A DNA stretch of 64,000 bases from Methylomonas albis (GCF_014850955.1 NZ_JACXSS010000001.1:4092001-4156000), one strand, 5' to 3'. Shown: positions 1-9,626, counted from the first letter of the stretch. Program-made: numbers and translations. Notes: generated by a model not told the origin, from the sequence alone.

Positions 1-401
1 GTCGTGGCGGCCGGCGCAATCGCTCCGCGATTTGCCAACAAATTCTGATATGGTTCGGTTAAGCGGCCGACGCGCTGCTCAATCTCGCTTAGCAATGCCA
101 ATTCGCGTTTTAGAAACAAACGAATCACCCCTTCAAACAAAGCACGTTCAGAGGCGTTAACCTCTTGCAACAGTGGTTCGATCTCCGCTGCTTCCAAGCC
201 GCAGTTTTCCTCCAGAAATTGCTCCAGCCAGCGATTTTTGACGATGGCTTGCTCTTCAAGCTCGGTAATAAACCGATCAATATCGGCCATCTCCCTACCG
301 CGCCTGTTTCTCGATATAAAAAATAGCACGATGACCAACAGCGTCAGAAACGCCAGCGCCTCGCCCGCCAATATCACTATCACGGAATCGAATGGGTTCA
401 T
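1..401 (-). CDS. Membrane-anchored coiled-coil protein, C-terminus cut by window edge
   Basis: The gene starts with ATG at 401-399 on the minus strand and stays open to base 1, giving at least 133 residues. The ATG overlaps the TGA stop (400-398) of the upstream vWA gene in an ATGA junction, which implies translational coupling. The protein opens with one hydrophobic segment at about residues 7-28, ending in the basic stretch RNRRGR. A charged helical region rich in Glu, Leu and Gln follows and probably lies in the cytoplasm. I do not recognise a family. Coupling to a membrane-anchored vWA protein suggests the two act together at the inner membrane, but this is inference. The start is well supported by the junction; the product name is only a description. 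Confidence 0.6.
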   Translation of the reverse strand, partial: MNPFDSVIVILAGEALAFLTLLVIVLFFISRNRRGREMADIDRFITELEEQAIVKNRWLEQFLEENCGLEAAEIEPLLQEVNASERALFEGVIRLFLKRELALLSEIEQRVGRLTEPYQNLLANRGAIAPAAT

Positions 402-2191
402 GACAATCTCTCCAATAACTGTTGCTGTTTTTCTGCTTGGCTTTTTTTCAGATAACGGTGAATAAAAAATCCGCCGACACCAAAGAACACGTTGATTGCC
501 AGCAGGATGCCGCCAACCAACAACCAGTTGGTTTTATGCTCGGCGGGCGCTGGATGCGTTTCGCTATCAGCCTCGCCGTGCGAATCGGCGGAGGCTTCCT
601 GATTTGGGTCTTCTTGATGCTCGGACTTGCTGCCAGATGGTTCGACCGCCGCCGGCTGCTCGGCCGGTTTAAACCAGCTGTCGTCGATACTCAGTGGTGT
701 GACCGCAGGCGTCAACGGCTTGCCGTCATGGTCTTTGGCCATGACATTGAAATTGACATGCGTGGTGGTCTGCGGCGGCAAACCAGCCAAATCCAGCAAC
801 CAGACCCCATCTTTATTTGTCAGTGGGCGGGTTTCCGGCTCGTGTCCGGTTTGGCTAATCACTGCATTCACCACCAAGCCGGCGGGATCGATCAGTTTGG
901 TGTCCGGCAACAGCTTTAAGCTAACCTGGCGCTGAGCGGCATCGACGTGCTTCTCGACGGTAATCGGCGTGGCAACGACTTCGATCTCATGAATAATTTC
1001 CCGTTTGAAGGTCTTGCCGTCCGCAACAATTTTCAGCAAATGCTTGCCCAAACTGAAATGCTCGACCTGATGCTGGTAAAAACCGGGCTCAGCAGCCAAG
1101 GCCTGCATTTTTGCCGGTGCTTGCTGATCCTGTATCACTTCCAAGGTCAGCATGCCCAGGAAATCGGCGCGGGTTATCAGCGTATCCTTGTCGGTAAAAT
1201 GCGCTTTTATCGGCAAGGTTTCGTTCTCGCCCAAAAAATTAGGTATCTCGCTAAGTTGCAGTTTCAAGTCAGTGACGATCATGACTTGGTTGTCCGGATC
1301 GACTTCCGCCACCAGACGCCATTCGCCGATCAACGGTTGCTTGACGGTGATCAGGTCGTACGACTGACTTTCCAGCCAAGACACATTGGCAACCATGCTT
1401 TGTTTACTGATGCTTTTGCCGTCCGGCGCCACCAATTGGGTGGGCGCGGCATGCGGTTTTTTGAACACCAACACCGAAAACTCGTGTATGCCGCTATCGA
1501 CCTGGAATTTATTATCTGTCAGCGGCAAAGTCTCTTTCGGCGCGGCTTTTTGGGCCATTTTCAAAAACACCCGCTGTAATTGTTCGGCCGATTGCGCGGT
1601 TTCTGCCCAGCCGCCGGTCTCGAAGGCCAGTTTTTCCAGCAATTCCTTATCAGCTTGCTCAGAGAGCGCGATGGTTTGCACGTTGATATTTTGCTGTTGA
1701 AGTTTGGGTATCCACTCGCTGAGGATGCGCTCGCGGGAATCCGCGCTTTGCATGATGTCTTTGGAAATGTCGACAAAACCGTCGGTCAATAAAATCAGGT
1801 GTTTCTTACCACCAGCCGTAAAGCCTTGGTCGAGAACAGTCTGGATCGCGTCCTCAATGTGGGTATACAAACCGCGAGAATGAATATTCCCAATAGCTTT
1901 GCTGGCTTGCTGTTTCCAGGCCGCACTAACCGAATCAGTTGCCGACAGCGGCGCGGTTTTTTCCGCGAACAACCAGAATGCCGCCTTGGCACCGTCCGGC
2001 AACAAATTGACCAGCAAGCGACTGGCCTCGATGCGCAGATTGTCCGGATCGTTCTGTTTCATGCTGCCGGATACGTCTATCAACACCTGAATTTGGTCGG
2101 CGCCGGCAGCGGCAGGCACGGGTTCGCAGCGCGCGGAATCAACCGTTACTAGCAACACGCAGAACACCGTAAAAATGAACGACTTGAACAT
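398..2191 (-). CDS. Secreted, membrane-anchored von Willebrand factor A protein (TIGR03503-like)
   Basis: This 597-residue protein has a signal peptide (about residues 1-22) and then a vWA domain. The MIDAS metal site is visible as DVSGS at residues 39-43, with a later Thr (SRGLYTH) and Asp (LLTDGF) completing the usual pattern. The middle consists of beta-rich repeats. A Pro/Glu/Ser-rich linker leads to one transmembrane helix near residues 554-577 and a short basic tail. The architecture (signal, vWA, C-terminal anchor) resembles the TIGR03503 family of gammaproteobacteria, whose function is not established. vWA domains with an intact MIDAS usually bind protein partners through Mg2+. It is the first gene of a minus-strand pair, coupled by ATGA overlap to the membrane protein after it, and is divergent from pgk. 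Confidence 0.75.
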   Translation of the reverse strand: MFKSFIFTVFCVLLVTVDSARCEPVPAAAGADQIQVLIDVSGSMKQNDPDNLRIEASRLLVNLLPDGAKAAFWLFAEKTAPLSATDSVSAAWKQQASKAIGNIHSRGLYTHIEDAIQTVLDQGFTAGGKKHLILLTDGFVDISKDIMQSADSRERILSEWIPKLQQQNINVQTIALSEQADKELLEKLAFETGGWAETAQSAEQLQRVFLKMAQKAAPKETLPLTDNKFQVDSGIHEFSVLVFKKPHAAPTQLVAPDGKSISKQSMVANVSWLESQSYDLITVKQPLIGEWRLVAEVDPDNQVMIVTDLKLQLSEIPNFLGENETLPIKAHFTDKDTLITRADFLGMLTLEVIQDQQAPAKMQALAAEPGFYQHQVEHFSLGKHLLKIVADGKTFKREIIHEIEVVATPITVEKHVDAAQRQVSLKLLPDTKLIDPAGLVVNAVISQTGHEPETRPLTNKDGVWLLDLAGLPPQTTTHVNFNVMAKDHDGKPLTPAVTPLSIDDSWFKPAEQPAAVEPSGSKSEHQEDPNQEASADSHGEADSETHPAPAEHKTNWLLVGGILLAINVFFGVGGFFIHRYLKKSQAEKQQQLLERLS

Positions 2192-2327
2192 AAGTCCGCC
2201 GGTAAAAGTTTAGGCAATGGATAGCAAATATAGTCCAAGCACCTGACTATTCTGTTATTTTTTAATTCAGGCTGCAGTCAGCGTTACACTTTATAATGTT
2301 TTCACTATTTCAACCAAAGGAGAACTT
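2192..2327. promoter_or_regulatory. Divergent intergenic region between the vWA gene and pgk
   Basis: This 136-bp gap must hold the promoters of both divergent genes. A TATAAT hexamer lies at 2292-2297, 31 bp before the pgk start, but no convincing -35 hexamer sits 16-18 bp upstream of it. The pgk ribosome binding site AAAGGAG ends about 5 bases before its ATG. Confidence 0.35.
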
Positions 2328-3500
2328 ATGTCTATCAAACGAATGGTCGATCTGGATTTGGCCGGCAAGCGCGTATTAATTCGCCAAGATTTGAATGTGC
2401 CTGTGAAAGACGGCAAAGTCACCAGCGACTTGCGTATCCAAGCCAGCGTCCCTACCGTGGAAGCCGCATTGGCCGGCGGCGCAGCAGTGATTTTAATGTC
2501 ACATTTGGGCCGTCCTACCGAGGGCGAATATGACGAAGAGTCAAGTTTGAAGCCCGTCGCCGAGCGGTTTTCAAAATTGCTGGGTCAACCCGTACGTTTG
2601 GTGAAAGACTGGCTGGAAGGCGTGGAAGTCAAACGCGGCGAAGTAGTGCTGTGCGAGAACGTGCGCTTCAATAAAGGCGAAAAGAAAAACAGCGCCGAAC
2701 TGGGCCAAAAAATGGCCGCGCTATGCGACATTTTTGTCATGGACGCCTTTGGTACCGCGCACCGCGCCGAAGCTTCGACCCATGCAGTAGCCGAACACGC
2801 CGCCGTCGCTTGCGCCGGCCCGCTATTGGCCGCTGAATTAGATGCATTGGGCAAAGCCCTGGAAACCCCAGCCCGGCCATTAGTTGCCATTGTCGGCGGC
2901 TCCAAAGTATCCACCAAACTGACCGTGCTGGAATCCTTGTCGTCTAAAGTCGATCAATTGATCGTGGGCGGCGGGATTGCCAACACTTTTATTGCCGCAG
3001 CCGGTTACCCGGTCGGAAAATCCTTGTATGAAGCGGATTTAATCCCGGAAGCCAAACGTTTGATCGCCTCGGCAAAAGAACGCGGCGCCGATATACCGGT
3101 ACCGGTTGATGTGGTCTGCGCGAAAGAATTTTCCGAAAGCGCTGCGGCCACCGTGAAAAACGTCGCCGACGTCGAAGCCGACGACCTGATCCTGGACATT
3201 GGACCGGAAACCAGCAAGCAATACGCCGAAATCCTGAAAACCGCCGGCACCATCGTCTGGAACGGCCCGGTCGGCGTATTCGAAATCGACCAATTCGGCG
3301 AAGGCACCAAATCGCTATCCTTGGCGATTGCCGAAAGCCCTGCCTTCTCCATCGCCGGCGGCGGCGACACATTGGCGGCGATAGACAAATACGGCATCGC
3401 CGACAAAGTCTCTTACACCTCTACCGGTGGCGGCGCGTTCCTGGAGTTCCTGGAAGGTAAGGAATTGCCTGCGGTAGCGATTCTGCAAACTCGCGCCTAA
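2328..3500 (+). CDS. pgk: Phosphoglycerate kinase
   Basis: This 390-residue protein has the normal length for bacterial phosphoglycerate kinase, the cytosolic enzyme that interconverts 1,3-bisphosphoglycerate plus ADP and 3-phosphoglycerate plus ATP. Family landmarks are present: the N-terminal RQDLNVP (substrate-binding Arg and Asp), SHLGRP, the lysine-rich [11 protein letters not shown] segment, VGGSKVSTK, and the C-terminal nucleotide-binding GGGDTLAA and [11 protein letters not shown] motifs. A strong ribosome binding site precedes the ATG. It appears to be transcribed alone here, with a hairpin about 60 bp past the stop. The usual gap or fba neighbours are absent from the window. Confidence 0.97.
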   Translation: MSIKRMVDLDLAGKRVLIRQDLNVPVKDGKVTSDLRIQASVPTVEAALAGGAAVILMSHLGRPTEGEYDEESSLKPVAERFSKLLGQPVRLVKDWLEGVEVKRGEVVLCENVRFNKGEKKNSAELGQKMAALCDIFVMDAFGTAHRAEASTHAVAEHAAVACAGPLLAAELDALGKALETPARPLVAIVGGSKVSTKLTVLESLSSKVDQLIVGGGIANTFIAAAGYPVGKSLYEADLIPEAKRLIASAKERGADIPVPVDVVCAKEFSESAAATVKNVADVEADDLILDIGPETSKQYAEILKTAGTIVWNGPVGVFEIDQFGEGTKSLSLAIAESPAFSIAGGGDTLAAIDKYGIADKVSYTSTGGGAFLEFLEGKELPAVAILQTRA

Positions 3501-3561
3501 GAGCGCCTGCATTGCAGGGCCAATCTGCCCAGTCAAAGCTCATAATTTATGAGAATGTATA

Positions 3562-3596
3562 CCAGTCGATCAGCAGGAGAATTGCTGATTGACTGG
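3562..3596 (+). terminator. Hairpin downstream of pgk
   Basis: CCAGTCGATCAGCA (3562-3575) pairs with TGCTGATTGACTGG (3583-3596) with one G-T mismatch across a 7-base loop. A T-rich but not pure T tract follows. It is probably the pgk terminator, though it could be a leftover repeat. Confidence 0.5.
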
Positions 3597-3665
3597 TTAC
3601 TACGCCCCGTTTTATTGCCCTACCCAATTGAATGTCAGCAAGTTGACCTATTTCAACCGACTTAC

Positions 3666-3745
3666 GTAGCTATATGAAGCGAAGCGCAATCCGGGTTTGA
3701 CAGTCTTTTTTCCCGGATTTCATTTCATTCCATCCGGGCTACGCT
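3666..3745. repeat. REP-like palindromic repeat (GTAGCCCGGAT family)
   Basis: This intergenic repeat contains a hairpin AATCCGGG (3688-3695) / CCCGGATT (3712-3719) and the inverted form of GTAGCCCGGATGGAATGAA at 3727-3745. The same 19-mer occurs in direct form at 54911-54929, so it is a dispersed family. Apart from this and the pgk hairpin, the 300-bp gap before the next gene holds nothing I can name. Confidence 0.6.
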
Positions 3746-3803
3746 GGCTAGGTTAACAGCGGGCATGTTTGCCGTTTCCGCCTCAAGAGATGATTGTTTA
3801 ACC

Positions 3804-4436
3804 ATGAATACTGAATATGAAATTGAACAAGATATTGCATTGTCTGAGTTTATTGAAGAGATTTCAGAACAAGCTATTGGCGAATTTAAGCTAGATTGCT
3901 TGTGTTCTTATTATTATGAAAACCCAATGGTTATGGGCCATGCAGTAAACGTCCTTCAAGAAGGTAAAGAACTTCTCAAAGAGAACCATCCTGCCGCAGC
4001 TCTTGTATTCTTCGTCACATCTATCGAGCTTTTGCTTAAAGCAACTATTCTACAGCCAGTCGTTAAAGGTTTGGTACATAATGCCAAATTTGCTGAAATT
4101 ATTATGATGCACACACTTGGACAGTCTGGTTTTGATCGCTACAAAGAGTTATTAGGACTAATATACAAGGAGTTAGCTGGCCTAGACCTTTCGACTGTTC
4201 AACGAAACGGAGCAAAAGACCCGCTGCTAAAAGAATGTACAGAACTGCAAAAAATAAGAAATTCAATAATTCATAAAGGGGAATCATGTAGCTCCGAGAT
4301 AGCTGAAAAAGCACTGGATGTCTCTGTAGCCGTATATAACCTAATTGTTGTGGCTGTTCTTGATTCACTTCAACTCACTGTAGTAGAGCTGGGAAAAATC
4401 CTTCCAAAAACATCCAAATATCCTTCGCCATTCTGA
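3804..4436 (+). CDS. Solitary HEPN-like protein, AT-rich, unknown role
   Basis: The likely start is ATG 3804 (210 residues); an in-frame ATG at 3765 would add 13 residues that look like translated repeat flank. The protein is all-helical in appearance. Near residue 150 it has the sequence IRNSIIHKG, which fits the R(x4)H signature of HEPN domains, with the polar residue after Arg that is common in RNA-cleaving HEPN toxins. It also has HEPN-like spacing after an earlier SIELLLKA helix. HEPN proteins are often RNases in toxin-antitoxin or abortive-infection systems, usually paired with MNT nucleotidyltransferases. No such partner lies next to it. The gene is visibly AT-richer than its neighbours and sits between two REP-like repeats, which suggests recent acquisition. 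The assignment rests on one motif and overall helicity. Confidence 0.5.
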   Translation: MNTEYEIEQDIALSEFIEEISEQAIGEFKLDCLCSYYYENPMVMGHAVNVLQEGKELLKENHPAAALVFFVTSIELLLKATILQPVVKGLVHNAKFAEIIMMHTLGQSGFDRYKELLGLIYKELAGLDLSTVQRNGAKDPLLKECTELQKIRNSIIHKGESCSSEIAEKALDVSVAVYNLIVVAVLDSLQLTVVELGKILPKTSKYPSPF

Positions 4437-4451
4437 CTCGAAAACAGCCCC

Positions 4452-4526
4452 GTAGGGTACGCACCGCGTACCTTTTAGCTTTCGCCGCCATGATAACTTT
4501 CCAACGGTACGCGATGCGTACCCTAC
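4452..4526. repeat. Inverted-repeat element, GTAGGGTACGC family
   Basis: GTAGGGTACGCACCGCGTACC (4452-4472) is followed after 33 bases by GGTACGCGATGCGTACCCTAC (4506-4526), forming long complementary ends. A second member with the same ends lies at 62615-62688. It is a small dispersed non-coding repeat, perhaps a MITE or REP unit. Confidence 0.65.
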
Positions 4527-4644
4527 AATTATTTCAGTAACCGATTAACAGCCGGCAGGCTCGTTGGGATAGAACCTGAAGCCCTACCCCGACAACCAAT
4601 TCATCTTCCTGACCACCGCCATTGGTCCGGCCTTGCGTCAAACC

Positions 4645-7600
4645 TCACGACTCAACAGGCGCTGTTTTGGGCCCGGTAAAGCGTTTCCAAACTGCCATGC
4701 CCAGATTTTTGAAATCGTCCAGATAGGTGTAAGCCACCGGAATCACCAACAGACTCAGCAAGGTGGAGGTCACCAAACCACCTATCACCGCAACCGCCAT
4801 CGGGCTGCGGAAGGAGGAATCGGCGTTGCCCATGCCGATCGCAATCGGCAACATGCCGGCGCCCATCGCAATTGTGGTCATCACAATCGGCCGGGCCCGT
4901 TTGTGGCACGCATCCAATAGCGCATCCACCCGGCTCAAGCCCTGTTCGCGGCGAGCGATAATGGCGTAATCAACCAGCAGGATCGAATTTTTGGTGGCTA
5001 TCCCCATCAGCATTACCAGACCTATCAATGATGGCATAGAAAAAGCCTTGCCGGTCAACAGCAGCGCCACGAAGCCGCCGCCGAACGACAGCGGTAGCGC
5101 CGCCAAAATGGTGATGGGTTGCAGGAAGTCTTTAAACAGCAACACCAGCACGATGAAGATGCACAACACGCCGGTCAGCATCGCCAAACCAAAGCTCGCG
5201 AACAACTCTTGCATCATTTCCGCGTCGCCGATGTTGATGCGCTTCACGCCAGCCGGCAAGTTTTTAATGCTGTCCAGATTTTCCACCGCAGCGGCGACGT
5301 CACCCAGTGGCTGGCCGGATAATTCGATTTCGAAATTGACATTACGTGAGCGGTCGTACCTGTCAATCACGGCGGGTCCGCTGGACAGTTCCAGTTTCGC
5401 CACCTGGCCGACCATCACCGCGCCGATGCCCGGCTTTGCAGACGGCACAGCCAAGCGTTCCAAAACGCTCAAATCTTGCCGGCCCTCATCGGCCAATTTC
5501 ACCACCATCGGCACCTGGCGTTGCGCCAGATTGAGCTTGGACAAAGACCAATCGTAATCGCCCAAGGTGGCAATGCGCAGGGTTTCCGCCAGCGCGGTGG
5601 TGGTCACGCCCAGATCGGCAGCGCGGGCAAAGTCCGGCCGTACCGCTATTTCCGGTCGCACCAGCGCGGCGCTGGAGGCGATACTGCCCAGGCCGGGAAT
5701 GGTTCTGAGGTCGCGTTCCAGGTTGCGAGCGGCGGCGCTCAAGGCTTGCGGATCGTCGCCGCTCAACACCAACACATATTTCTCGCCGGAAGCGCCCAAT
5801 CCCACCTTGGTACGCACGCCGGGCAATTTTTGCAAGGCCTGGCGGATATTTTGCTCAATGGCCTGTTTACGCACCGGGCGGTCCTGGCGATTGGCCAAGG
5901 TAATCGTCAACGTGGCTTTGCGGACCTCGCCGGCGCCCTGGTTGCCGGCCATCGGGTCGCTACCCGCCGAACCGCTGCCGATAGTGGTGTAAATCGTTTT
6001 TACATAGTCGATACCGGCAATCAATTGCCTGGCCGCTTCGGCGGAAGCGCGCGTTTGCGCCAGGCTCGAACCGGGCGGCAACTCCACGAATACCTGGGTT
6101 TGCGGATTGTCGTCCGCCGGGATAAAGCCGGTCGGCAACAACGGAATCAAAAACAGCGAGCCAACAAAGAATGCCGCAGCACCGCAGATGGTGGTGAACC
6201 TATGTCTTAGGCACCAGCTCGCCAAATGCATATAGTTGCGCATGACGAAGCCTTCCTTAGGCTCGGAGTGACTAAGGTCTTTCAGCATATACGCCGCCAT
6301 CATCGGCGTCAGCATCCTGGCGACCACCAACGACGCCAATACTGCCAGTGCCGCCGTCCAGCCGAACTGCTTGAAAAACCGGCCGGCGACCCCACTCATG
6401 AACGCGGTCGGCAAAAATACCGCTACCAGCGCAAACGTGGTAGCCACCACGGCCAAGCCGATTTCGTCGGCGGCCTGCATTGCGGCCTGGTAAGGCGTTT
6501 TGCCCATCCGCAAGTGGCGGACGATGTTTTCCACTTCGACGATGGCGTCGTCCACCAGAATGCCAATCACCAAGGACAAGGCCAACAGCGTGATCACATT
6601 CAGCGAGAAGCCCAAATAATCCATGCCCACAAAAGCCGGAATCACCGATAGCGGTAATGCGACAGCGGAAATAAAAGTGGCCCGCCAATCGCGCAAGAAC
6701 AGCCAAACCACCAACACCGCCAGCAAGGCACCTTCGTAAAGCATGGTCATGGAACCTTGGAATTCCTCCTCGACTGGCGTGACAAAGTTAAACGCTTCGG
6801 TGAATTCGACATCCGGATTGGCGACACGCAATTCGGCCAAGGCTTTTTGTACGCCGGCACCCACTTCGACTTCGCTGGCGCCCCGGCTGCGAGTCACTTC
6901 AAAGCCCACCACCGGTTTGCCGTTCAACAACGCCAGCGCGCGCGGTTCTGCTACCGAGTCGTCCACCTTGGCGACTTGATCGAGCCGAATGTGGCGGCCA
7001 TCGGCCAGTGAAAGCTGCAAGGGCCGTATTTCCTCCACCGAGGCCACGTTCGCCAAGGTGCGCAACGGTTGTTCGCCGCTGCCCAAATCGATCCGACCGC
7101 CGGCGCTCTCACGCTGGATTTGCCGCAATTGCCGGGAAATGTCTGCCGCTGTCGCGCCCAAAGCTTGCAGCTTGACCGGGTCCAAGGCAATCGTCACTTC
7201 CCGGCTAACGCCGCCCACCCGATTGACCGCACCGACGCCACGCACCGCCAGCAGACGCTTGGCGACCGTGTCTTCGACAAACCAGGACAGGGCTTCTTCA
7301 TCGCGCTGCGCGGAGCTGACGGTTAAGGCCAAAATTGGCGAGCCGGCCAAATCCAGCTTGGTGACTATTGGGTCGCGCAGGTCGCCCGGTAAATCGGCGC
7401 GGACTTTGGACACTGCTGAACGCACATCGTCCAAGGCTTCCTGCACCGGTTTTTCCAGGCGAAATTCGGCGGTGATGGTGGCGCTGCCGTCCTGGGCTTT
7501 GGAGGTGATGTGTTTCAGCCCTTGCAAGGTGGCGATGGCGTTTTCGATTTTCCGCGCCACCTCGGTTTCCAGTTGCGACGGCGAAGCGCCGGGCAGCGTG

Positions 7601-7746
7601 GTGGAGACCGTGATGGTGGGCAAATCCAGATCGGGGAAATTCTGGATTTTCATCGATTTAAAGCTGAGCAAACCGGCGAAACTGAGCAGCACGAACAACA
7701 TCATGGCCGGAATGGGGTTGCGGATACACCAGGCGGAAACATTCAT
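4645..7746 (-). CDS. RND multidrug efflux pump, inner-membrane transporter (HAE1/AcrB-like)
   Basis: This 1033-residue protein has the standard length for an AcrB-type resistance-nodulation-division pump. It starts with the typical short cytoplasmic end and first membrane helix (NPIPAMMLFVLLSF). The proton-relay residues are present: the Asp pair in GILVDDAIVEVEN near residue 400 and the Lys of MGIATKNSILLVD in the second half. The two large periplasmic loops between helices 1-2 and 7-8 are present. Its ATG overlaps the adaptor stop (ATGA, 7746-7743), so it is translationally coupled to the adaptor. No outer-membrane channel follows, so the pump must borrow a TolC-type protein encoded elsewhere; one candidate lies at 58487. 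The substrate cannot be read from sequence. Confidence 0.93.
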   Translation of the reverse strand: MNVSAWCIRNPIPAMMLFVLLSFAGLLSFKSMKIQNFPDLDLPTITVSTTLPGASPSQLETEVARKIENAIATLQGLKHITSKAQDGSATITAEFRLEKPVQEALDDVRSAVSKVRADLPGDLRDPIVTKLDLAGSPILALTVSSAQRDEEALSWFVEDTVAKRLLAVRGVGAVNRVGGVSREVTIALDPVKLQALGATAADISRQLRQIQRESAGGRIDLGSGEQPLRTLANVASVEEIRPLQLSLADGRHIRLDQVAKVDDSVAEPRALALLNGKPVVGFEVTRSRGASEVEVGAGVQKALAELRVANPDVEFTEAFNFVTPVEEEFQGSMTMLYEGALLAVLVVWLFLRDWRATFISAVALPLSVIPAFVGMDYLGFSLNVITLLALSLVIGILVDDAIVEVENIVRHLRMGKTPYQAAMQAADEIGLAVVATTFALVAVFLPTAFMSGVAGRFFKQFGWTAALAVLASLVVARMLTPMMAAYMLKDLSHSEPKEGFVMRNYMHLASWCLRHRFTTICGAAAFFVGSLFLIPLLPTGFIPADDNPQTQVFVELPPGSSLAQTRASAEAARQLIAGIDYVKTIYTTIGSGSAGSDPMAGNQGAGEVRKATLTITLANRQDRPVRKQAIEQNIRQALQKLPGVRTKVGLGASGEKYVLVLSGDDPQALSAAARNLERDLRTIPGLGSIASSAALVRPEIAVRPDFARAADLGVTTTALAETLRIATLGDYDWSLSKLNLAQRQVPMVVKLADEGRQDLSVLERLAVPSAKPGIGAVMVGQVAKLELSSGPAVIDRYDRSRNVNFEIELSGQPLGDVAAAVENLDSIKNLPAGVKRINIGDAEMMQELFASFGLAMLTGVLCIFIVLVLLFKDFLQPITILAALPLSFGGGFVALLLTGKAFSMPSLIGLVMLMGIATKNSILLVDYAIIARREQGLSRVDALLDACHKRARPIVMTTIAMGAGMLPIAIGMGNADSSFRSPMAVAVIGGLVTSTLLSLLVIPVAYTYLDDFKNLGMAVWKRFTGPKTAPVES

Positions 7747-8852
7747 TGTGCTAACACCCGCACGCTGTCGCCATCCGCTAAAAAGGACGCACCGCTGGCC
7801 ACCAGACGATCGTCGACGGCAACTCCCGCTAAAATTTCCAGCTGGTCGCCGTTTCTGCGACCCAACTGCACTTTCACCTGCTTGACGCGCGCCCGATCCT
7901 CGGTTTGCTCGCTCAGCACAAACACATAGCTAAAGCCATCCCGCAAAGACAAAGCCTGTTGCGGCACGGTCAGTCCGGTAGAGTTGCCCAAATCAAATTC
8001 GCCACGGGCGAACATGCCTGCGCGCAGGCCGCTCTGCACGGCATTGGGTAAATCAACGTAAACCAGCCCGTTGCGGTTTTGCACATCCAGGGTTGGTGCC
8101 AAGAAACGGATGCGACCGTCTATAATGCCGACATTAGGCACTTCTACCCTCACCTTAAGGCCGGGTTTAAGTTGCGTCATTTCGGCGGCGGTAAGCTCGC
8201 CGCGCCATTCCAGGCGGTTTTGCCGAATCAAACGAAACAATTCCTGGCCTTTCGTGGCGACCGCGCCCAAGGTGGCGCCGCGCGCGGAAATCACCCCGTC
8301 GTCGCTGGCCAATACCTTGGTATATTTCAAACGCAATAATTGCGCATCCAACTGCGCCTTGGCTAGCTGTACTTTGGCGTTGGCAGTTTTTTCACTGGTT
8401 AGATATTGCCCGACTTGTTGCGCGCTCAAGGCTTTGCTGGCAAGCCGCTCGGCGCGTTCGGCGTTGATCCGTGCATCGGCCTGATTGGCTTCCGCTTCCG
8501 CCAACACCGCTCGGCTTTGTGCGACATCGGCCAGTACACTTTCGTCGGAAAATGTCGCCAATACCTGACCTTTCTTCACCGCTTCACCCACCTGTACGTT
8601 GACCGCACTCAGGCGCAGATCGCCGACTTCAGCACCGATCACCGCTTCCTGCCAGGGTGCAATAGAACCATTCGCCGTCAGGCTGACCGGAATATCGCGC
8701 ATTTCCGGGCGAATCACGGAAACGCTGAGCGCCGGGTTGGCAATAGGCGCTATGACTGAGGGGGCGGATTCGGTGGCGCGGCTAACGGCCACACCAATGC
8801 CTATGGTTAATAGTACGCCGACGAATAATGCGCCTATCTTGCCTTTGCTCAT
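7743..8852 (-). CDS. RND efflux periplasmic adaptor (membrane fusion protein)
   Basis: This 369-residue protein has an N-terminal signal-anchor (residues 5-24), a split barrel-sandwich/lipoyl domain (around GAEVGDLRL and VGEAVKKGQVLATF), a helical hairpin of about 100 residues rich in Ala, Glu and Gln, a beta-barrel domain and a membrane-proximal domain. This is the usual order for HlyD/AcrA-type adaptors that bridge an RND pump to the outer-membrane channel. A strong ribosome binding site (GGAGGAAAG) precedes the ATG. It lies between the TetR gene (105-bp gap) and the pump gene (ATGA overlap) in one minus-strand transcription unit. Confidence 0.92.
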   Translation of the reverse strand: MSKGKIGALFVGVLLTIGIGVAVSRATESAPSVIAPIANPALSVSVIRPEMRDIPVSLTANGSIAPWQEAVIGAEVGDLRLSAVNVQVGEAVKKGQVLATFSDESVLADVAQSRAVLAEAEANQADARINAERAERLASKALSAQQVGQYLTSEKTANAKVQLAKAQLDAQLLRLKYTKVLASDDGVISARGATLGAVATKGQELFRLIRQNRLEWRGELTAAEMTQLKPGLKVRVEVPNVGIIDGRIRFLAPTLDVQNRNGLVYVDLPNAVQSGLRAGMFARGEFDLGNSTGLTVPQQALSLRDGFSYVFVLSEQTEDRARVKQVKVQLGRRNGDQLEILAGVAVDDRLVASGASFLADGDSVRVLAQ

Positions 8853-8957
8853 GACTTTCCTCCGATGAAACTGTTGTGTTGGTTCGAAAATAAATCGCGA
8901 AGACCGGTGTTAATCAATAAACCACTCCATGCCAAATGAAAGAGTGGTGCCAGTGTG

Positions 8958-9626
8958 TTATTGCTCATTAGTGCTATCCTGCGCACGACGCGCTACCTCG
9001 CCTTCGATCATGGCTAGCGCATAGCCGGCCAAGCGCTCCGCTAATACATCTATCGCTTTAGGCGTCGTTAAAATTGGGGGGGAAATGGCTGATACGATTT
9101 CTTGTCCGACATAAAAATACACCGCCATGCCTATCATCGCGAATGCCAACCGATGTACATCGGCGTCAGTATCGGACAAGCCCAAATGCGCTTTCAGCAG
9201 CGATACCAGTGCGGCATGTTGTGGCTTGATTTCCGCGTCAATTTCCTGTTGCCAAGCGCCTGTCGGCTCGATCATCTCCCGAAAATGCAGCTTCATCACC
9301 AGCCCCAGTTCCTCCCCGCGTTTAAAAGGCTCCAGAAATTCGCTGAAAAACCTGCCCAGTACCTCCGGTAACGGTAAATCAGCATATTCCGCTACATTGG
9401 AGCCGCAAGGCAGATCACCCATTGGTTCGGTAAACGCCGCACGATATAGCCCTTGCTTATCGCCAAAGTAATAGCGGATAGCCGAAATATTCGCCCCCGC
9501 CGTGTCGCAGATTTCTCGTGTCGATGCGGCCTTGTAGCCCTTTTCGGCAAATAACCGCAACGCCGACATCACCAGTCGGCTACGTGCGTCGTGAACTTCT
9601 GTTGCGGAATTTTCGGTTGTGACCAT
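8958..9626 (-). CDS. TetR-family repressor with CerR/DUF1956-type C-terminus (CecR-like)
   Basis: This 222-residue protein has an N-terminal TetR helix-turn-helix: the LFAEKGYKAASTREICDTAG stretch (about residues 26-45) followed by the recognition helix NISAIRYYFGDKQGLY. The C-terminal half resembles the CerR/DUF1956 ligand domain of E. coli CecR (YbiH), a TetR regulator of membrane exporters. It is the first gene of the operon with the adaptor and RND pump. A clear promoter directly upstream carries two copies of a perfect palindrome, so the protein probably represses its own operon and is released by a toxic ligand. The start is supported by GAGG 5 bases upstream of the ATG. Confidence 0.9.
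   Translation of the reverse strand: MVTTENSATEVHDARSRLVMSALRLFAEKGYKAASTREICDTAGANISAIRYYFGDKQGLYRAAFTEPMGDLPCGSNVAEYADLPLPEVLGRFFSEFLEPFKRGEELGLVMKLHFREMIEPTGAWQQEIDAEIKPQHAALVSLLKAHLGLSDTDADVHRLAFAMIGMAVYFYVGQEIVSAISPPILTTPKAIDVLAERLAGYALAMIEGEVARRAQDSTNEQ

Noticed and set aside
2585..2917. Long antisense frames across pgk and other GC-rich genes
   Set aside because: They are typical shadow frames opposite strong genes with no independent support.
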